From Flavobacterium psychrophilum (GTDB taxonomy: Bacteria > Bacteroidota > Bacteroidia > Flavobacteriales > Flavobacteriaceae): DNA of 64,000 nt. Each line of letters begins with the position of its first letter. Position 1 is the stretch's first letter. Below the pieces are notes generated by a model that was not told where the DNA came from, did not search any database, and was given only the letters and a program-made list of their open reading frames with translations. Shown one piece after another: positions 38,904 to 47,967 of the stretch. The DNA is taken from contig CAMDDB010000007.1 in assembly GCA_945890865.1 (NCBI GenBank), positions 25,784 to 89,783 on the forward strand, written 5' to 3'. A program made the position numbers and the translations under genes.

Positions 38904-39007
38904 AGCTTAATTAGCCTTAATAACGAAGATAAAGAACATAATATTGTACTATTTTTAAACAGAGTTTTTAACCAAAAGCACTATTTTTAATTGAAAAGGA
39001 GATAAAA

Positions 39008-39039
39008 TTTTGAAACGGAACTATAAGTTATTACTTTTA
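39008..39039 (+). promoter_or_regulatory. Candidate promoter for ftsE
   Basis: TTTTG (39008-39012), a 19-base spacer, then TACTTTTA (39032-39039), one mismatch from TAnnTTTG. It lies 22 bases before the ATG. Confidence 0.45.
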
Positions 39040-39061
39040 CATTTTAAAATCAAAATATACT

Positions 39062-39745
39062 ATGTCTGAAACAGTCCTTTCTATAAAAAACGCGACAATT
39101 TATCAAGATAAAAATCCAGTATTGACGGATGTCAATATCGAGGTCAACCATGGGGAATTCTTATACCTAATTGGTAGAACCGGTTCGGGTAAAAGTAGTT
39201 TTCTAAAAACCTTGTATGCTGATTTATCTTTAAAAGAAGGCGAAGGAAGTGTTGTAGGCTATGATTTATCGACATTAAAAGAAAGCGACATACCCTATTT
39301 AAGAAGAAAACTAGGTGTTGTATTCCAAGATTTTAAATTATTACCCGACCGCAGCGTTAAAGACAATCTATTATTTGTATTAAAAGCAACCGGATGGTCT
39401 GAACAAGAAGAAATGGATGTTAAAATCGAAGAAGTATTGGATAAAGTTGGCATGAAAGGTTTAGCACCTAAAATGCCGCATCAACTGTCGGGAGGCGAGC
39501 AACAACGAGTAGGTATTGCCCGTGCTTTATTGAACGATCCCGAATTAATACTTGCCGATGAGCCCACTGGAAATCTAGATCCTCAAACCAGTATTGAAGT
39601 AATGGAAGTACTTCGCAACATCAACGCCAACGGAAAAACTATATTGATGGCTACCCATGATTATGCGTTGGTTCTAAAATATCCTTCAAAAACATTGAAA
39701 TTTGAAGAGGGTAAAATGTTTGAAGTGGTTCAAAGAACGATGTAA
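39062..39745 (+). CDS. ftsE: FtsE-like cell-division ABC ATPase
   Basis: 227-residue P-loop ATPase. Walker A is GRTGSGKSS (about 38-46), followed by KTLYADL, which is typical of FtsE. The Q-loop reads [17 protein letters not shown], a strong FtsE signature. [32 protein letters not shown] gives signature and Walker B. In other bacteria FtsE works with FtsX to activate septal peptidoglycan hydrolases. No ftsX is adjacent. The stop codon overlaps the start of a glycosyltransferase gene (TAATG), so translation is coupled to polysaccharide synthesis genes. LolD at 14.2 kb is a separate family member. Confidence 0.85.
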   Translation: MSETVLSIKNATIYQDKNPVLTDVNIEVNHGEFLYLIGRTGSGKSSFLKTLYADLSLKEGEGSVVGYDLSTLKESDIPYLRRKLGVVFQDFKLLPDRSVKDNLLFVLKATGWSEQEEMDVKIEEVLDKVGMKGLAPKMPHQLSGGEQQRVGIARALLNDPELILADEPTGNLDPQTSIEVMEVLRNINANGKTILMATHDYALVLKYPSKTLKFEEGKMFEVVQRTM

Positions 39746-40629
39746 TGCTATCCATATTAATTCCAATATACGATTATAATGCTTTTCCTTTAGTTAAAGA
39801 GCTTTATAAACAATGTATTGGGTCTAAAATAGCATTTGAGATTTTGTGTCAAGATGATGCGTCAATGTCATCGCTAAATAAAACAAACGAGCAGATAAAT
39901 TCGATGTCGAATTGCTCATTTATCACTTTAGAAAAAAATATTGCACACAGAGAAAACCGGAACCTATTAGCTAAAAGAGCACAATATCCTTATTTACTGT
40001 TTATAGATGGCGATTCTATTGTTACAAATCCAAACTATATTAGAAACTATTTAGCAAATATTAAAGATTTTGATGTGATTTACGGTGGACGTATTCACCC
40101 CGAAAGCTGTCCTTCTACTCAACAAATTTTACGCTGGAAATATGGAAAATTTATTGAAGATAAACTGGCCAAAAAAAGAAAAAAAGATCCTTTTAAGTGT
40201 CTACTTTTCAACAACACCGTCATTAAAAAAGTATATTTTGATAAAGTTAAATTTGACACAGAAATAACACTTTATGGCCATGATGACACCCAATTTTCCT
40301 TTCAATTAAGTTTATTAAAACTTGCTGTTAACCATATTGATAACCCAGTTGAACATGGCGATATTGATACGAATGAAACCTATATGAGTAAGACAAAAAA
40401 TAGTATAAACAGTCTATTGTTATTACTAGGTTCAAAAAAAATTGAAGCTAAATATGTAACGTTATTACAACTTTATGTCATCTTAAATAAAACAAAATTT
40501 AATAGAGTCGCTTCCTTGTTTTATCGTATTTTTAAAACCCCAATGACAAAAAATCTAGTTTCAAAAAATCCATCACTATTAATTTACAACCTTTTTCGTG
40601 TAACTTATATGTGTTCAATAAAACAATAG
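39745..40629 (+). CDS. Family 2 glycosyltransferase
   Basis: 294 residues with a GT-A core. It opens with LSILIPIYDYNAFPLVKELY and ILCQDDASM, and FIDGDSIV supplies the DxD metal/nucleotide-sugar motif. The acceptor region contains the conserved GHDDTQFSFQLSLLKL. It is translationally coupled to ftsE at its start and followed by another glycosyltransferase 1 base later. The sugar and linkage cannot be read from the sequence. It probably acts on the cytoplasmic face of the inner membrane in O-antigen or capsule assembly. Confidence 0.85.
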   Translation: MLSILIPIYDYNAFPLVKELYKQCIGSKIAFEILCQDDASMSSLNKTNEQINSMSNCSFITLEKNIAHRENRNLLAKRAQYPYLLFIDGDSIVTNPNYIRNYLANIKDFDVIYGGRIHPESCPSTQQILRWKYGKFIEDKLAKKRKKDPFKCLLFNNTVIKKVYFDKVKFDTEITLYGHDDTQFSFQLSLLKLAVNHIDNPVEHGDIDTNETYMSKTKNSINSLLLLLGSKKIEAKYVTLLQLYVILNKTKFNRVASLFYRIFKTPMTKNLVSKNPSLLIYNLFRVTYMCSIKQ

Positions 40630-40630
40630 T

Positions 40631-41566
40631 ATGCCGTTTTTGTCAGTAATTATTCCTCTTTATAATAAAGAATCCTATATCAAAAATACATTAAGAAGTG
40701 TTTTAGGGCAAAACTTTACTGACTTTGAAATTATTATTGTTAATGATGGTTCAACAGATAATAGCCTCGAAATCGTTTCTAGTTTTAAAGACGAACGTAT
40801 TCAATTAATTCATCAACCAAATTCGGGGGCATCATCAAGTAGAAATAAAGCTATTCAATCTGCTAAAACTGAGTATATCGCTTTTTTGGATGCAGATGAT
40901 TTTTGGTTCCCAAACCATTTAGAAGAATTAGTACAACTCATCAAAGATTTCCCAAATTGTGGCATGTATTGCAGTCGCTACCAGACTATTATTTCAAAAA
41001 ATCACACCCTAAACAATAGTTTTTCGTATAGTTTTCCTGATTCCTTCAGAGGAACTATTCCCGATTTTTTTCAAGCGAGTTTGGTTAATAGAGTAGCCAC
41101 TTCATCTTCAATAATTGTCCCGAAAAAAATTATTTTAGAGAATAATGGGTTCAATACCGCTATTACTAGCGGACAAGATTTAGAACTATGGACAAAAATT
41201 GCTTTAAACAACACTATAGCTATTAATAATAGTATTTCAGCCATTTATCATTTTGAAGCACCAAATTCTCTAGCAAAAACTACAATTAAAAAAAAGAAAT
41301 TGATGGATTTTACGCAATTTGCTGTCGCCGAATCGCAAAATAAAAGTTTGAAAAAATTTTTAGATGTTCATAGACTTGAATATGCTTTACACTATAAAAT
41401 TGTAGGCCTAACTGAAAAATCAAATTTTTATCTCAACGATATTGCCACGAAAATACCCTTCAAAACAAAGCTCTTATTGGTAACACCTAGCTTTATCTTG
41501 CGTTTTTTGCTAACCCTTAAACAGCAGTTGAAAAAAATTGGGATTGATTTTACGGTATATCATTAA
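40631..41566 (+). CDS. Family 2 glycosyltransferase
   Basis: 311 residues with the classic start FLSVIIPLYNKESYIKNTL. IIVNDGSTDNSLEIV is the nucleotide-sugar segment, and FLDADDFW contains the DxD motif. ITSGQDLELWTKIAL provides the ED/QDxxLW-type catalytic region. It lies 1 base downstream of the previous glycosyltransferase, so the two share an operon with ftsE. The last 4 bases overlap the end of the convergent FdtA-like gene. Confidence 0.88.
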   Translation: MPFLSVIIPLYNKESYIKNTLRSVLGQNFTDFEIIIVNDGSTDNSLEIVSSFKDERIQLIHQPNSGASSSRNKAIQSAKTEYIAFLDADDFWFPNHLEELVQLIKDFPNCGMYCSRYQTIISKNHTLNNSFSYSFPDSFRGTIPDFFQASLVNRVATSSSIIVPKKIILENNGFNTAITSGQDLELWTKIALNNTIAINNSISAIYHFEAPNSLAKTTIKKKKLMDFTQFAVAESQNKSLKKFLDVHRLEYALHYKIVGLTEKSNFYLNDIATKIPFKTKLLLVTPSFILRFLLTLKQQLKKIGIDFTVYH

Positions 41567-41967
41567 TTTTTTGATTTCAAAAAGTCTTGAAATACTCTTA
41601 TGTAATCTTCTTCCTCAAAAACGGCTGAGGCAATGACCAAGCAAACTGCACCCGACGAAAAGTTTTTCAATTCGCGCCAAATCCCATTGGTAATCAACAA
41701 TCCTTCAAAAGGCTTATTAAGGCTAACCACTTTTTCGTGCTGACCGTCGTGTAAAATGACATCAAAACTACCCGATAAGGCAACTAAAAACTCTTGTTGT
41801 TCCTTATGCGAATGCCCGCCACGCTCTGCCCCACTCGGCACATCATACAAATAATACACCCGTTTCATTACAAAGGGAATGACGTCATTTTCTATAACCG
41901 ACAAGTTACCTCTCGGATCTTCAATTTTTGGGACCAATAGAATTTTACAATGCTGTAGTGTCGACAT
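41563..41967 (-). CDS. fdtA: FdtA/WxcM-like dTDP-6-deoxyhexose 3,4-ketoisomerase
   Basis: 134-residue cupin. ILLVPKIEDPRGNLSVIE and KRVYYLYDVPSGAERGGHSHKEQQEFLVAL match the FdtA/QdtA family, with H52 and H54 in the pocket. The strand DEDDYIRVFQDFL is present in the form EEEDYIRVFQDFL. Known enzymes convert dTDP-4-keto-6-deoxyglucose to the 3-keto sugar for dTDP-3-amino-3,6-dideoxyhexose synthesis. The aminotransferase expected to follow (FdtB-like) lies at 45.8-46.9 kb. It overlaps the upstream glycosyltransferase by 23 bases. The exact product (Fuc3N or Qui3N type) is not resolved. Confidence 0.85.
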   Translation of the reverse strand: MSTLQHCKILLVPKIEDPRGNLSVIENDVIPFVMKRVYYLYDVPSGAERGGHSHKEQQEFLVALSGSFDVILHDGQHEKVVSLNKPFEGLLITNGIWRELKNFSSGAVCLVIASAVFEEEDYIRVFQDFLKSKN

Positions 41968-42763
41968 AGGCTTTTTTCCCTTTTAATGCTTGTTTTAAAA
42001 CTTGCGGAATCGATCTTATACCAAACTTGTGTTGTTTTAGATCAAATAGCAGTTTCAAAACTACCCAAAATAAATACATTTTGCCAAAAATTCGATAAAA
42101 AACTGCCGATTGATAAAAATAGCGCTCTAAAACGGTTGCTTTTTGTGTTGTTGTGAACTGTGAATGTGTGAGTAAAATTTGGGGAACAAATCCCATTTTC
42201 AATCCTTTTCTTTTGGCATCGAAAACAAAAATGGCTTCTTCGCCCATATAAAAAGGAGACCCAAGGCCAAAGTTTTCATCAAAATGCAGACGAGCGCTTT
42301 GAATAGCTTCTTTTTTGAACACCAATTCGACCGAGGAAGTATTCAGTATATCAAATGCAGATAGTTGTGACTGAAAAGTGCTAGAATATTTTTTGGCAAC
42401 TACTCCCTCTTTCATTTGAAAGGGAAATATAAAACCATCAAAATTAGGATAATCATTAAAGGCATTAATAATAGTTGTATCAAAATTTGCCTCAAAAACC
42501 ACATCATCATCTGTAAAAACGACCAACTTTTTAGTAGCCGATCGAAGGGCTAAATTGCGGCTTTTGGACAAGCCTTTTTCCAATACATTGATTACTTTAA
42601 TCGTACGGGAAGTTCTATGTAATTGTTTTTCTGTTGTGGTTTGATTGATAATGAGAATATTGTATTTTGTAACATCCGTCTTTGAAAACATGACCTCCAA
42701 AAAACCTAAATCATCACGATTCATGGTGGCAATCAATATTTCTATGTCTGATACTTGATACAT
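41945..42763 (-). CDS. Family 2 glycosyltransferase
   Basis: 272 residues from the ATG at 42763. A longer frame reaches a TTG at 42790, but that TTG lies inside the -7 box TATCTTTG (42788-42795), so it cannot be translated from this promoter. The GT-A core is visible as IEILIATMNRDDL, KVINVLEKGLSKSRNLAL and VFTDDDVVFE (DxD region DDD). GSPFYMGEEAIFVFDAKRKGL is the acceptor-side ED motif. It overlaps the FdtA-like gene downstream, so the two are an operon. Divergent from the GT4 gene. Confidence 0.88.
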   Translation of the reverse strand: MYQVSDIEILIATMNRDDLGFLEVMFSKTDVTKYNILIINQTTTEKQLHRTSRTIKVINVLEKGLSKSRNLALRSATKKLVVFTDDDVVFEANFDTTIINAFNDYPNFDGFIFPFQMKEGVVAKKYSSTFQSQLSAFDILNTSSVELVFKKEAIQSARLHFDENFGLGSPFYMGEEAIFVFDAKRKGLKMGFVPQILLTHSQFTTTQKATVLERYFYQSAVFYRIFGKMYLFWVVLKLLFDLKQHKFGIRSIPQVLKQALKGKKAYVDTTAL

Positions 42764-42787
42764 TTTTTCAATTATACTATATTTACA

Positions 42788-42795
42788 CAAAGATA
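42788..42795 (-). promoter_or_regulatory. Putative -7 box TATCTTTG for the glycosyltransferase-fdtA operon
   Basis: Exact TAnnTTTG on the minus strand, 24 bases before the preferred ATG (42763). Two copies of CTAAATTC (read on this strand) with 14-bp period lie immediately upstream at 42797-42818. Confidence 0.6.
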
Positions 42796-42796
42796 T

Positions 42797-42820
42797 GAAT
42801 TTAGCAATCAGAATTTAGCA
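42797..42820. repeat. Two direct repeats GAATTTAGCA with 14-bp period
   Basis: GAATTTAGCA at 42797-42806 and again at 42811-42820. The core GAATTTAG / CTAAATTC also occurs as a pair with the same 14-bp period upstream of fur (57428-57449), in the same orientation relative to the promoter. Confidence 0.7.
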
Positions 42821-42834
42821 TTTAGAACTATTCC

Positions 42835-43980
42835 ATGAAAATACTTTTGCTCGGTGAATATAGTCGATTACACAATTCGTTGAAAGAAGGATTGGTGACT
42901 TTGGGACACGACGTTAAAATTGTGGGAACGGGGGACAAATTCAAAATGTTTCCAGTAGACTATTCAATTGCAGCAAAAATTTGCAACAAATACAATTGGA
43001 CCAAATTAGTTTGTGGCGCTATTCTAAAGCTCACCGGTATTGACTTGGAAAAAATGGAAAGGGCCATTCGGTTTTATAAATTACTTCCTAAACTTAATGG
43101 ATTTGATCATGTACAACTCATCAATTCCGACGCTTTAGAAACCTATCCCTTTCTCGCCCGTTTACTGTACAAAAAACTCTTTGCTACCCTAAAAAACAGA
43201 AGTTTGCTCATTTGTGGTGATGAAACGCCAGTTGTCAGCTATCAATTAACTGGCGAATTGAAGTACTCGGTATTGACACCCTATTTACAAAATCCTTCGT
43301 TGCAAAAAACGTTTCATTATTCGCTAAAATATCAAAAAAAGAGTTATCGAAATACGTATAACTATTTGGTAGAAAATTGCCAAAAGCTAATCACCTCCGA
43401 TTTAGACTACGAAATCCCGATGCAAAAAATGGGCTATTCCACCACCTTTATACCCAATCCTATCAATACAGATCGACTGAAGCATCAAGAACTTGTGATT
43501 GCCGACAAAATAATAATTTTCTTAGGGATAAACCGATTGAGTTATCTTAAAAAAGGGATTCACTATTTTGAAGAAGCACTAGCACTTATCCAAGAAAAAA
43601 AGGCCGATAAAATTGAAATTATTACCACCGAAAACCTCCCTTATACAGAATACATGAGCCGTTATCACAAGGCGCACATTATATTAGACCAAGTACTCGC
43701 CTATGATCAAGGGTATAACGCATTAGAAGCTATGGCACAAGGCAAAGTCGTTTTTACCGGAGCCGAAAATGAATTTCTACAGCATTATCAATTGCTAGAA
43801 GACGAAGTATGTATCAACGCCTTACCAGATGCAATAAAAATTGCTAAAAAACTATCGTTTTTGATTGAACATCCAGAAAAAATAGTGGAGATTTCTAAAA
43901 AAGCTCGAAAATTTATTGAAAAGGAACATGAATATAAGCGAATCGCTCAGCGGTATTTAGATTGTTGGACGCAACCATAA
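42835..43980 (+). CDS. Glycosyltransferase (GT4/GT1-type fold)
   Basis: 381 residues with two Rossmann-like halves. It begins MKILLLGEYSRLHNSLKEGL, and the C-terminal donor-binding half has AHIILDQVLAYDQGYNALEAMAQGKVVFTG, in which the G-x-x-x-L-E-A-x-A-x-G region replaces the usual GxxxxEAMA box. IFLGINRLSYLKKGIHYFEEAL is the conserved middle segment. It is divergent from the previous glycosyltransferase and converges with wzx, overlapping its 3' end by 24 bases. Sugar unknown. Confidence 0.82.
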   Translation: MKILLLGEYSRLHNSLKEGLVTLGHDVKIVGTGDKFKMFPVDYSIAAKICNKYNWTKLVCGAILKLTGIDLEKMERAIRFYKLLPKLNGFDHVQLINSDALETYPFLARLLYKKLFATLKNRSLLICGDETPVVSYQLTGELKYSVLTPYLQNPSLQKTFHYSLKYQKKSYRNTYNYLVENCQKLITSDLDYEIPMQKMGYSTTFIPNPINTDRLKHQELVIADKIIIFLGINRLSYLKKGIHYFEEALALIQEKKADKIEIITTENLPYTEYMSRYHKAHIILDQVLAYDQGYNALEAMAQGKVVFTGAENEFLQHYQLLEDEVCINALPDAIKIAKKLSFLIEHPEKIVEISKKARKFIEKEHEYKRIAQRYLDCWTQP

Positions 43981-45213
43981 TTTTCTAAATAGGAATACAA
44001 CCACGAGTAAGGTAATTCCATTCGCAATTGCATAGGCTTGAACTATTCCTTCTACCTTTTGGGATTCAAATTGTAAAAATCCGAAAAGCAAATACAATCC
44101 GTTGAAAAGTAACTCTATGAAAATATATTTATAGACCAAGGCCTTGGCTAAAATTTGAAAACCAAAGGCCAACGTCATGATTCGGATTAAGTCGCCCAAA
44201 AGTTGCCAAACTAACAGTTCACGCACGGGCGTAAATTCGGAAGTAAGCGCAATGGATATAATTACGTCTTTAAACAGATAGACTAAAATTCCAACGCCTA
44301 CAAAAAGCGGAACGATGGTCTTAAAATAATAAGCCAATTCGCTTTTAAATTCGGTAGCTGTTTGCAACATTGCTAATTTGGGTAAATAATATAAGGACAA
44401 ACCTGTACTAAAAAACAACATATAAAATCCGGATATTCGGGAAGTGGCTTCCCAAATACCTGCTGAGGACAAACCAGCACTTTCAATGATATGATTACGA
44501 AGTAAAATAGCCGTTAGCGGAATAACAACGGCACTTACCAAAGCCATAATGATGAACTTTGAAATGGTTTTTATGGCACTACTTTGAAAGTGTAATTTAA
44601 ATTTAAAGTATTTATTGGCAAAAAATAACGCCACAATACCTCCGATCAAATCAGTTATTGCAATCGAAAGAAAGGCTCCCGCTAACAATTGATGGTAAAT
44701 CAAATAAAACGAACTCAAAAACAAAACGAAATTTGTCACAATTTGAATTCCGATTATTTTTTTAAACTGCTGTAGGGCATTCAATAATGAAACCAATACG
44801 GTTTGAAGCACAAAAAACGGCAATAAAGCTGCAAAATACATGAGATATTTTGCATACTCAGCGGTTTTAAACAAATAAATACTAATATGATTAGAGAAAA
44901 TACAAATGATAATTGCTAATCCAATGGCTATCATTAAAAAGAAACTTAGAAATGTAAATAGGATGTTGTCTTTTTCTTTTTTATCGGCAGTAGTTGTGAC
45001 TTGGTTGATCAACCCTTCTTTTAATCCCATCACACTTACGGATTTGAACAGACTGGTAAAACTTCTAAAATTACCTGTTAGCGCCATGCCGTTTGGACCT
45101 AAAAATTCGGAAACAATGCGTACCGAAAAAATACCAAACACAAATTGAGCACCAACACTCAATGCGTTTAATGATACTATTTTTAGTAATTTATGGCGTT
45201 TTAGTATATTCAA
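43957..45213 (-). CDS. wzx: O-antigen/polysaccharide flippase (Wzx-like)
   Basis: Polytopic membrane protein of the polysaccharide transport family, 418 residues from the preferred TTG start at 45213. The start of the family alignment is LKIVSLNALSVGAQFVFGIFSVRIVSEFLGPNGMALTGNF, and 12 or so membrane segments follow. An upstream TTG at 45255 would extend it into the previous gene by 41 bases; the 45213 start leaves 1 base between stop and start. Flips lipid-linked oligosaccharide across the inner membrane. It is the last gene of the minus-strand operon FemAB-DegT-acyltransferase-wzx. Confidence 0.87.
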   Translation of the reverse strand: MNILKRHKLLKIVSLNALSVGAQFVFGIFSVRIVSEFLGPNGMALTGNFRSFTSLFKSVSVMGLKEGLINQVTTTADKKEKDNILFTFLSFFLMIAIGLAIIICIFSNHISIYLFKTAEYAKYLMYFAALLPFFVLQTVLVSLLNALQQFKKIIGIQIVTNFVLFLSSFYLIYHQLLAGAFLSIAITDLIGGIVALFFANKYFKFKLHFQSSAIKTISKFIIMALVSAVVIPLTAILLRNHIIESAGLSSAGIWEATSRISGFYMLFFSTGLSLYYLPKLAMLQTATEFKSELAYYFKTIVPLFVGVGILVYLFKDVIISIALTSEFTPVRELLVWQLLGDLIRIMTLAFGFQILAKALVYKYIFIELLFNGLYLLFGFLQFESQKVEGIVQAYAIANGITLLVVVFLFRKLWLRPTI

Positions 45214-45214
45214 A

Positions 45215-45784
45215 TCAAAGCTCTTTAATAACTTTTGCGGGGTTACCAGCGGCAATTACATTGGCAGCAATGCTCTTTGTGACCACGGAATGATTCCCAA
45301 TAACCGAATTTTCACCAATTGTGACTCCTTTCAAAATGGTCACATGATCACCAATGAACACATTTTTTTGGATATGGATTTCACTTGATGCAACGGGACC
45401 ATTATCTCGTAAATCGATTGCTAAATTATGACCGTCATTATCCAAAATAGAACAATTGACACCTAGTAATACATAATCTTCAATGGTGATTTTTGATAGG
45501 GCTTCAATAGCACAGTTGTTATTGATGCGCACGTGATTCCCGATGCAAATTTCGCTATTGGAATCTCGTGCTTCAAAATAAGAATAATGCGAATAGTAAT
45601 GAGGCGCATTAACCACGCCTATTTGCACATTTTCCCCAAACACTATTTTTCCTTTTCCATTTAACTGAAGCGGATGAAACAATTTAGGCTGTCCAGTAAC
45701 ATTTTGACAAGTGGAAACAATTTTATATTTTAAAATACGAAGCTTTACAAAAGCAAATTCTTTAAATAAGTGTAAAATTCCCAT
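45215..45784 (-). CDS. Hexapeptide-repeat O/N-acyltransferase
   Basis: 189 residues with left-handed beta-helix hexapeptide repeats: CIGNHVRINNNCAIEALSKITIEDYVLLGVNCSILDN, then FIGDHVTILKGVTIGENSVIGNHSVVTKSI. It ends VIAAGNPAKVIKEL, the standard maltose-acetyltransferase-like tail. DGHN contains the likely catalytic His. Because it sits directly between a DegT aminotransferase and a flippase in the same operon, it may acetylate a nucleotide amino sugar (the FdtC/VioB/QdtC type of step) or the polysaccharide. The domain resembles MAT-like acetyltransferases more than FdtC, so the substrate is uncertain. Confidence 0.85.
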   Translation of the reverse strand: MGILHLFKEFAFVKLRILKYKIVSTCQNVTGQPKLFHPLQLNGKGKIVFGENVQIGVVNAPHYYSHYSYFEARDSNSEICIGNHVRINNNCAIEALSKITIEDYVLLGVNCSILDNDGHNLAIDLRDNGPVASSEIHIQKNVFIGDHVTILKGVTIGENSVIGNHSVVTKSIAANVIAAGNPAKVIKEL

Positions 45785-45786
45785 TT

Positions 45787-46884
45787 TTAATATCGATTTA
45801 TAGTTGCAATAATATGTTGAATTTCTGCTTCACTCAAACTTGAATTCAGTGGAATACTCAACACTTCATCATGAATTTTTTCAGTGATTGGAAAAGATAA
45901 ATTATTCCAATTGACCAACGCTTTTTGTCTATGTGGTGGTATGGGATAATGAATCATGGTCTCAATGCCCTGACTTTTCAAATATTCTTGAAGTGCCGAT
46001 CTATTTTGAGTTCGAACTACAAACAAATGAAATACATGATTTTCAGTTTCATCCCATTGCGGCAAGATAATTTTCTCGTTGTTGATTTCTAAAAGATACT
46101 TTCTAGCCAAACGTCTTCGAAATTCATTTTCAGCCGCCAAATGGGGTAACTTAATATTCAAAAAAACGGCTTGCAATTCATCTAATCGCGAATTAACACC
46201 AATTCTTTCATTTTCATATTTCACTTTCGAACCATAATTTCGCAATGAAAATAAGACTTCCGCTAATGCAGCATCATTGGTTGTTATGGCACCCGCATCG
46301 CCTAGGGCTCCTAGATTTTTACCCGGATAAAAACTAAATCCAGCCGCATTTCCAAAATTTCCAGCTTTAGTTCCGTTTCCTGTTGCTCCATGAGCTTGCG
46401 CCGCATCTTCAACTATCAATAAATTATGTTTTGTAGCGATCTCATTGATTGATTCCATTTCACACAATTGTCCGTACAAATGAACCGGCATTATTGCTTT
46501 AGTTTTTGCTGTAATTTTAGCTTCAATGGCATGGGGATCAACAGTATACGATTCTAACTTTGGTTCGATCATAACCGGCACTAAATCGGCTTGCAATACC
46601 GCTAAAACACTTGCTATATAGGTATTGGCAGGCACTAACACTTCATCGCCTTTTTGCAACTTTCCGAGTTCAATATAGCCTTTAAAAATGAGCACTAATG
46701 CATCCAAACCGTTGCCTACTCCTATACAATATTTGGTACCACAGAAAGAAGCAAAACCAGCTTCAAATACACTGACTTCCTTTCCCAAAATATACCATCC
46801 CGCTTCAAAAAACTGCTTCATTTTTTCTTGAAAAGCCGCTTCAAAAGGTTGGTTGATCTTATTTAAGTTGAGGAATGGAATCAT
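45787..46884 (-). CDS. fdtB: DegT/DnrJ/EryC1 sugar aminotransferase (FdtB/QdtB-like)
   Basis: 365-residue PLP aminotransferase for nucleotide-linked ketosugars. [19 protein letters not shown] is the N-terminal signature. [21 protein letters not shown] is the classic DegT box, and [10 protein letters not shown] carries the cofactor Asp. K189 in [16 protein letters not shown] is the Schiff-base lysine. With the FdtA-like isomerase at 41.6 kb it would complete dTDP-3-amino-3,6-dideoxyhexose formation. It overlaps FemAB by 4 bases (ATGA) and leaves 2 bases to the acyltransferase, so the operon is tight. rmlA and rmlB are not in the window. Confidence 0.9.
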   Translation of the reverse strand: MIPFLNLNKINQPFEAAFQEKMKQFFEAGWYILGKEVSVFEAGFASFCGTKYCIGVGNGLDALVLIFKGYIELGKLQKGDEVLVPANTYIASVLAVLQADLVPVMIEPKLESYTVDPHAIEAKITAKTKAIMPVHLYGQLCEMESINEIATKHNLLIVEDAAQAHGATGNGTKAGNFGNAAGFSFYPGKNLGALGDAGAITTNDAALAEVLFSLRNYGSKVKYENERIGVNSRLDELQAVFLNIKLPHLAAENEFRRRLARKYLLEINNEKIILPQWDETENHVFHLFVVRTQNRSALQEYLKSQGIETMIHYPIPPHRQKALVNWNNLSFPITEKIHDEVLSIPLNSSLSEAEIQHIIATINRY

Positions 46885-47864
46885 AAGAGTACAGTATCTA
46901 ATAAGGTATAATTTTTAGTCTCAATTTCATAATAATTTTGGACAACAGTTCGTCCACCAAAAGATTCTTTCCAATAGTGAAGACTCGTATTGAGTTGCAG
47001 TCCGTTATTTTCGCTCGAACTCCCAAAATTAAAATAACGTTGCGATGTGGCAACAGTTGTCATAATATAATGATATAAAAAATCTAAACCACCATATTTT
47101 GTATTGAACTTCTTATTGCCTGAAATGTATTGGGGATGCAACACATTTTTCGTAACAAAAAGGGTGACACCCCCAATGATTTCGTTTTCAAAATAGACAT
47201 TGAATTGGCGAATATTTTCAGGGAATTTGGATTTCAAATGCGTAATTTCGGCGAGACTATGAACCGGTTTTGATTCGTAACGTTCTTGTAAATTGGGCAC
47301 TAACCTTTTCGACCAAAACTCTTCAAAATCGGAAACTTCTTTGATGACTAATTCTAGTTTTTGCCCTCTTTCAATACCTCTTTTGCGCACCCTAGAAATA
47401 TCCATTTTATGAGATAAATCTATTACTGCCAAAGCATCTCTCCTTACCAATTGTGCTTTAAGTAAAAAACACAACTGCTCCATTTCTTCGGAAGGAAATT
47501 CAGAGTATATAGAAGGCAATTGTTTCAAATGTAGGCTAACGATCTGCTGATCATGTAAAAATCGCAGCACCATCTTCATCATGCCAATAACCTCTTGAAG
47601 TTTTGTGTTTTGTTGAAGCACCAATCCCCCATAGGTCAATCCTTGATGCGAATACACTATTTTTCCATCTGTATTAGCTGGTAAAATGGCTTTGAGTTTA
47701 TTCTTTTCGTCAAAAACTAATAATGAAAAATCTTCAAAACGATCACTGTGATATTCCATAAAATCTCTATGAAATAAAAAAGTAGCATTTTTTGATTGGG
47801 CCACAAATTCATTCCAAAGTGCATAATCTGAAGATTGATATTTTCTAACGATATAACTTTTCAA
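46881..47864 (-). CDS. FemAB/GNAT-like aminoacyl- or acyltransferase
   Basis: 327 residues with the FemAB-type GNAT fold. [35 protein letters not shown] is the start, and the second half has [39 protein letters not shown] and [14 protein letters not shown]. These are features of a family placed next to FdtA/FdtB genes across Bacteroidota. It may attach an acyl or amino-acid group to the amino sugar made by FdtB. It starts the operon FemAB-DegT-acyltransferase-wzx and is divergent from the T9SS surface protein. The substrate is inference. Confidence 0.75.
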   Translation of the reverse strand: MKSYIVRKYQSSDYALWNEFVAQSKNATFLFHRDFMEYHSDRFEDFSLLVFDEKNKLKAILPANTDGKIVYSHQGLTYGGLVLQQNTKLQEVIGMMKMVLRFLHDQQIVSLHLKQLPSIYSEFPSEEMEQLCFLLKAQLVRRDALAVIDLSHKMDISRVRKRGIERGQKLELVIKEVSDFEEFWSKRLVPNLQERYESKPVHSLAEITHLKSKFPENIRQFNVYFENEIIGGVTLFVTKNVLHPQYISGNKKFNTKYGGLDFLYHYIMTTVATSQRYFNFGSSSENNGLQLNTSLHYWKESFGGRTVVQNYYEIETKNYTLLDTVLL

Positions 47865-47874
47865 AACTCGATTT

Positions 47875-47882
47875 TAATTTTG
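47875..47882 (+). promoter_or_regulatory. Putative -7 box TAATTTTG for the T9SS surface-protein gene
   Basis: Exact TAnnTTTG match in the divergent intergenic region, 86 bases before the TTG start at 47968. No clear -33. A minus-strand match (TAATTTTG, 47962-47955) faces the FemAB gene. Confidence 0.4.
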
Positions 47883-47967
47883 GAAAATTACTATTTTTTT
47901 TGCTGACAAAGTTTCAATTTTGATTTTTTTAAATAAAATGTAGTAAATTAGATCCAAAATTATACGT

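Noticed and set aside
40085..40267. Frameshift or second gene inside the glycosyltransferase at 39.7 kb
   Set aside because: The main frame is uninterrupted and carries the full GT-A motif set; the inner ORF is a shadow.
42764..42790. Longer start (TTG at 42790) for the glycosyltransferase
   Set aside because: The TTG is part of the TATCTTTG -7 box, so it would lie upstream of the transcription start.
45214..45255. Longer start (TTG at 45255) for wzx
   Set aside because: It would overlap the acyltransferase gene by 41 bases. The TTG at 45213 leaves no overlap and matches the family N-terminus.
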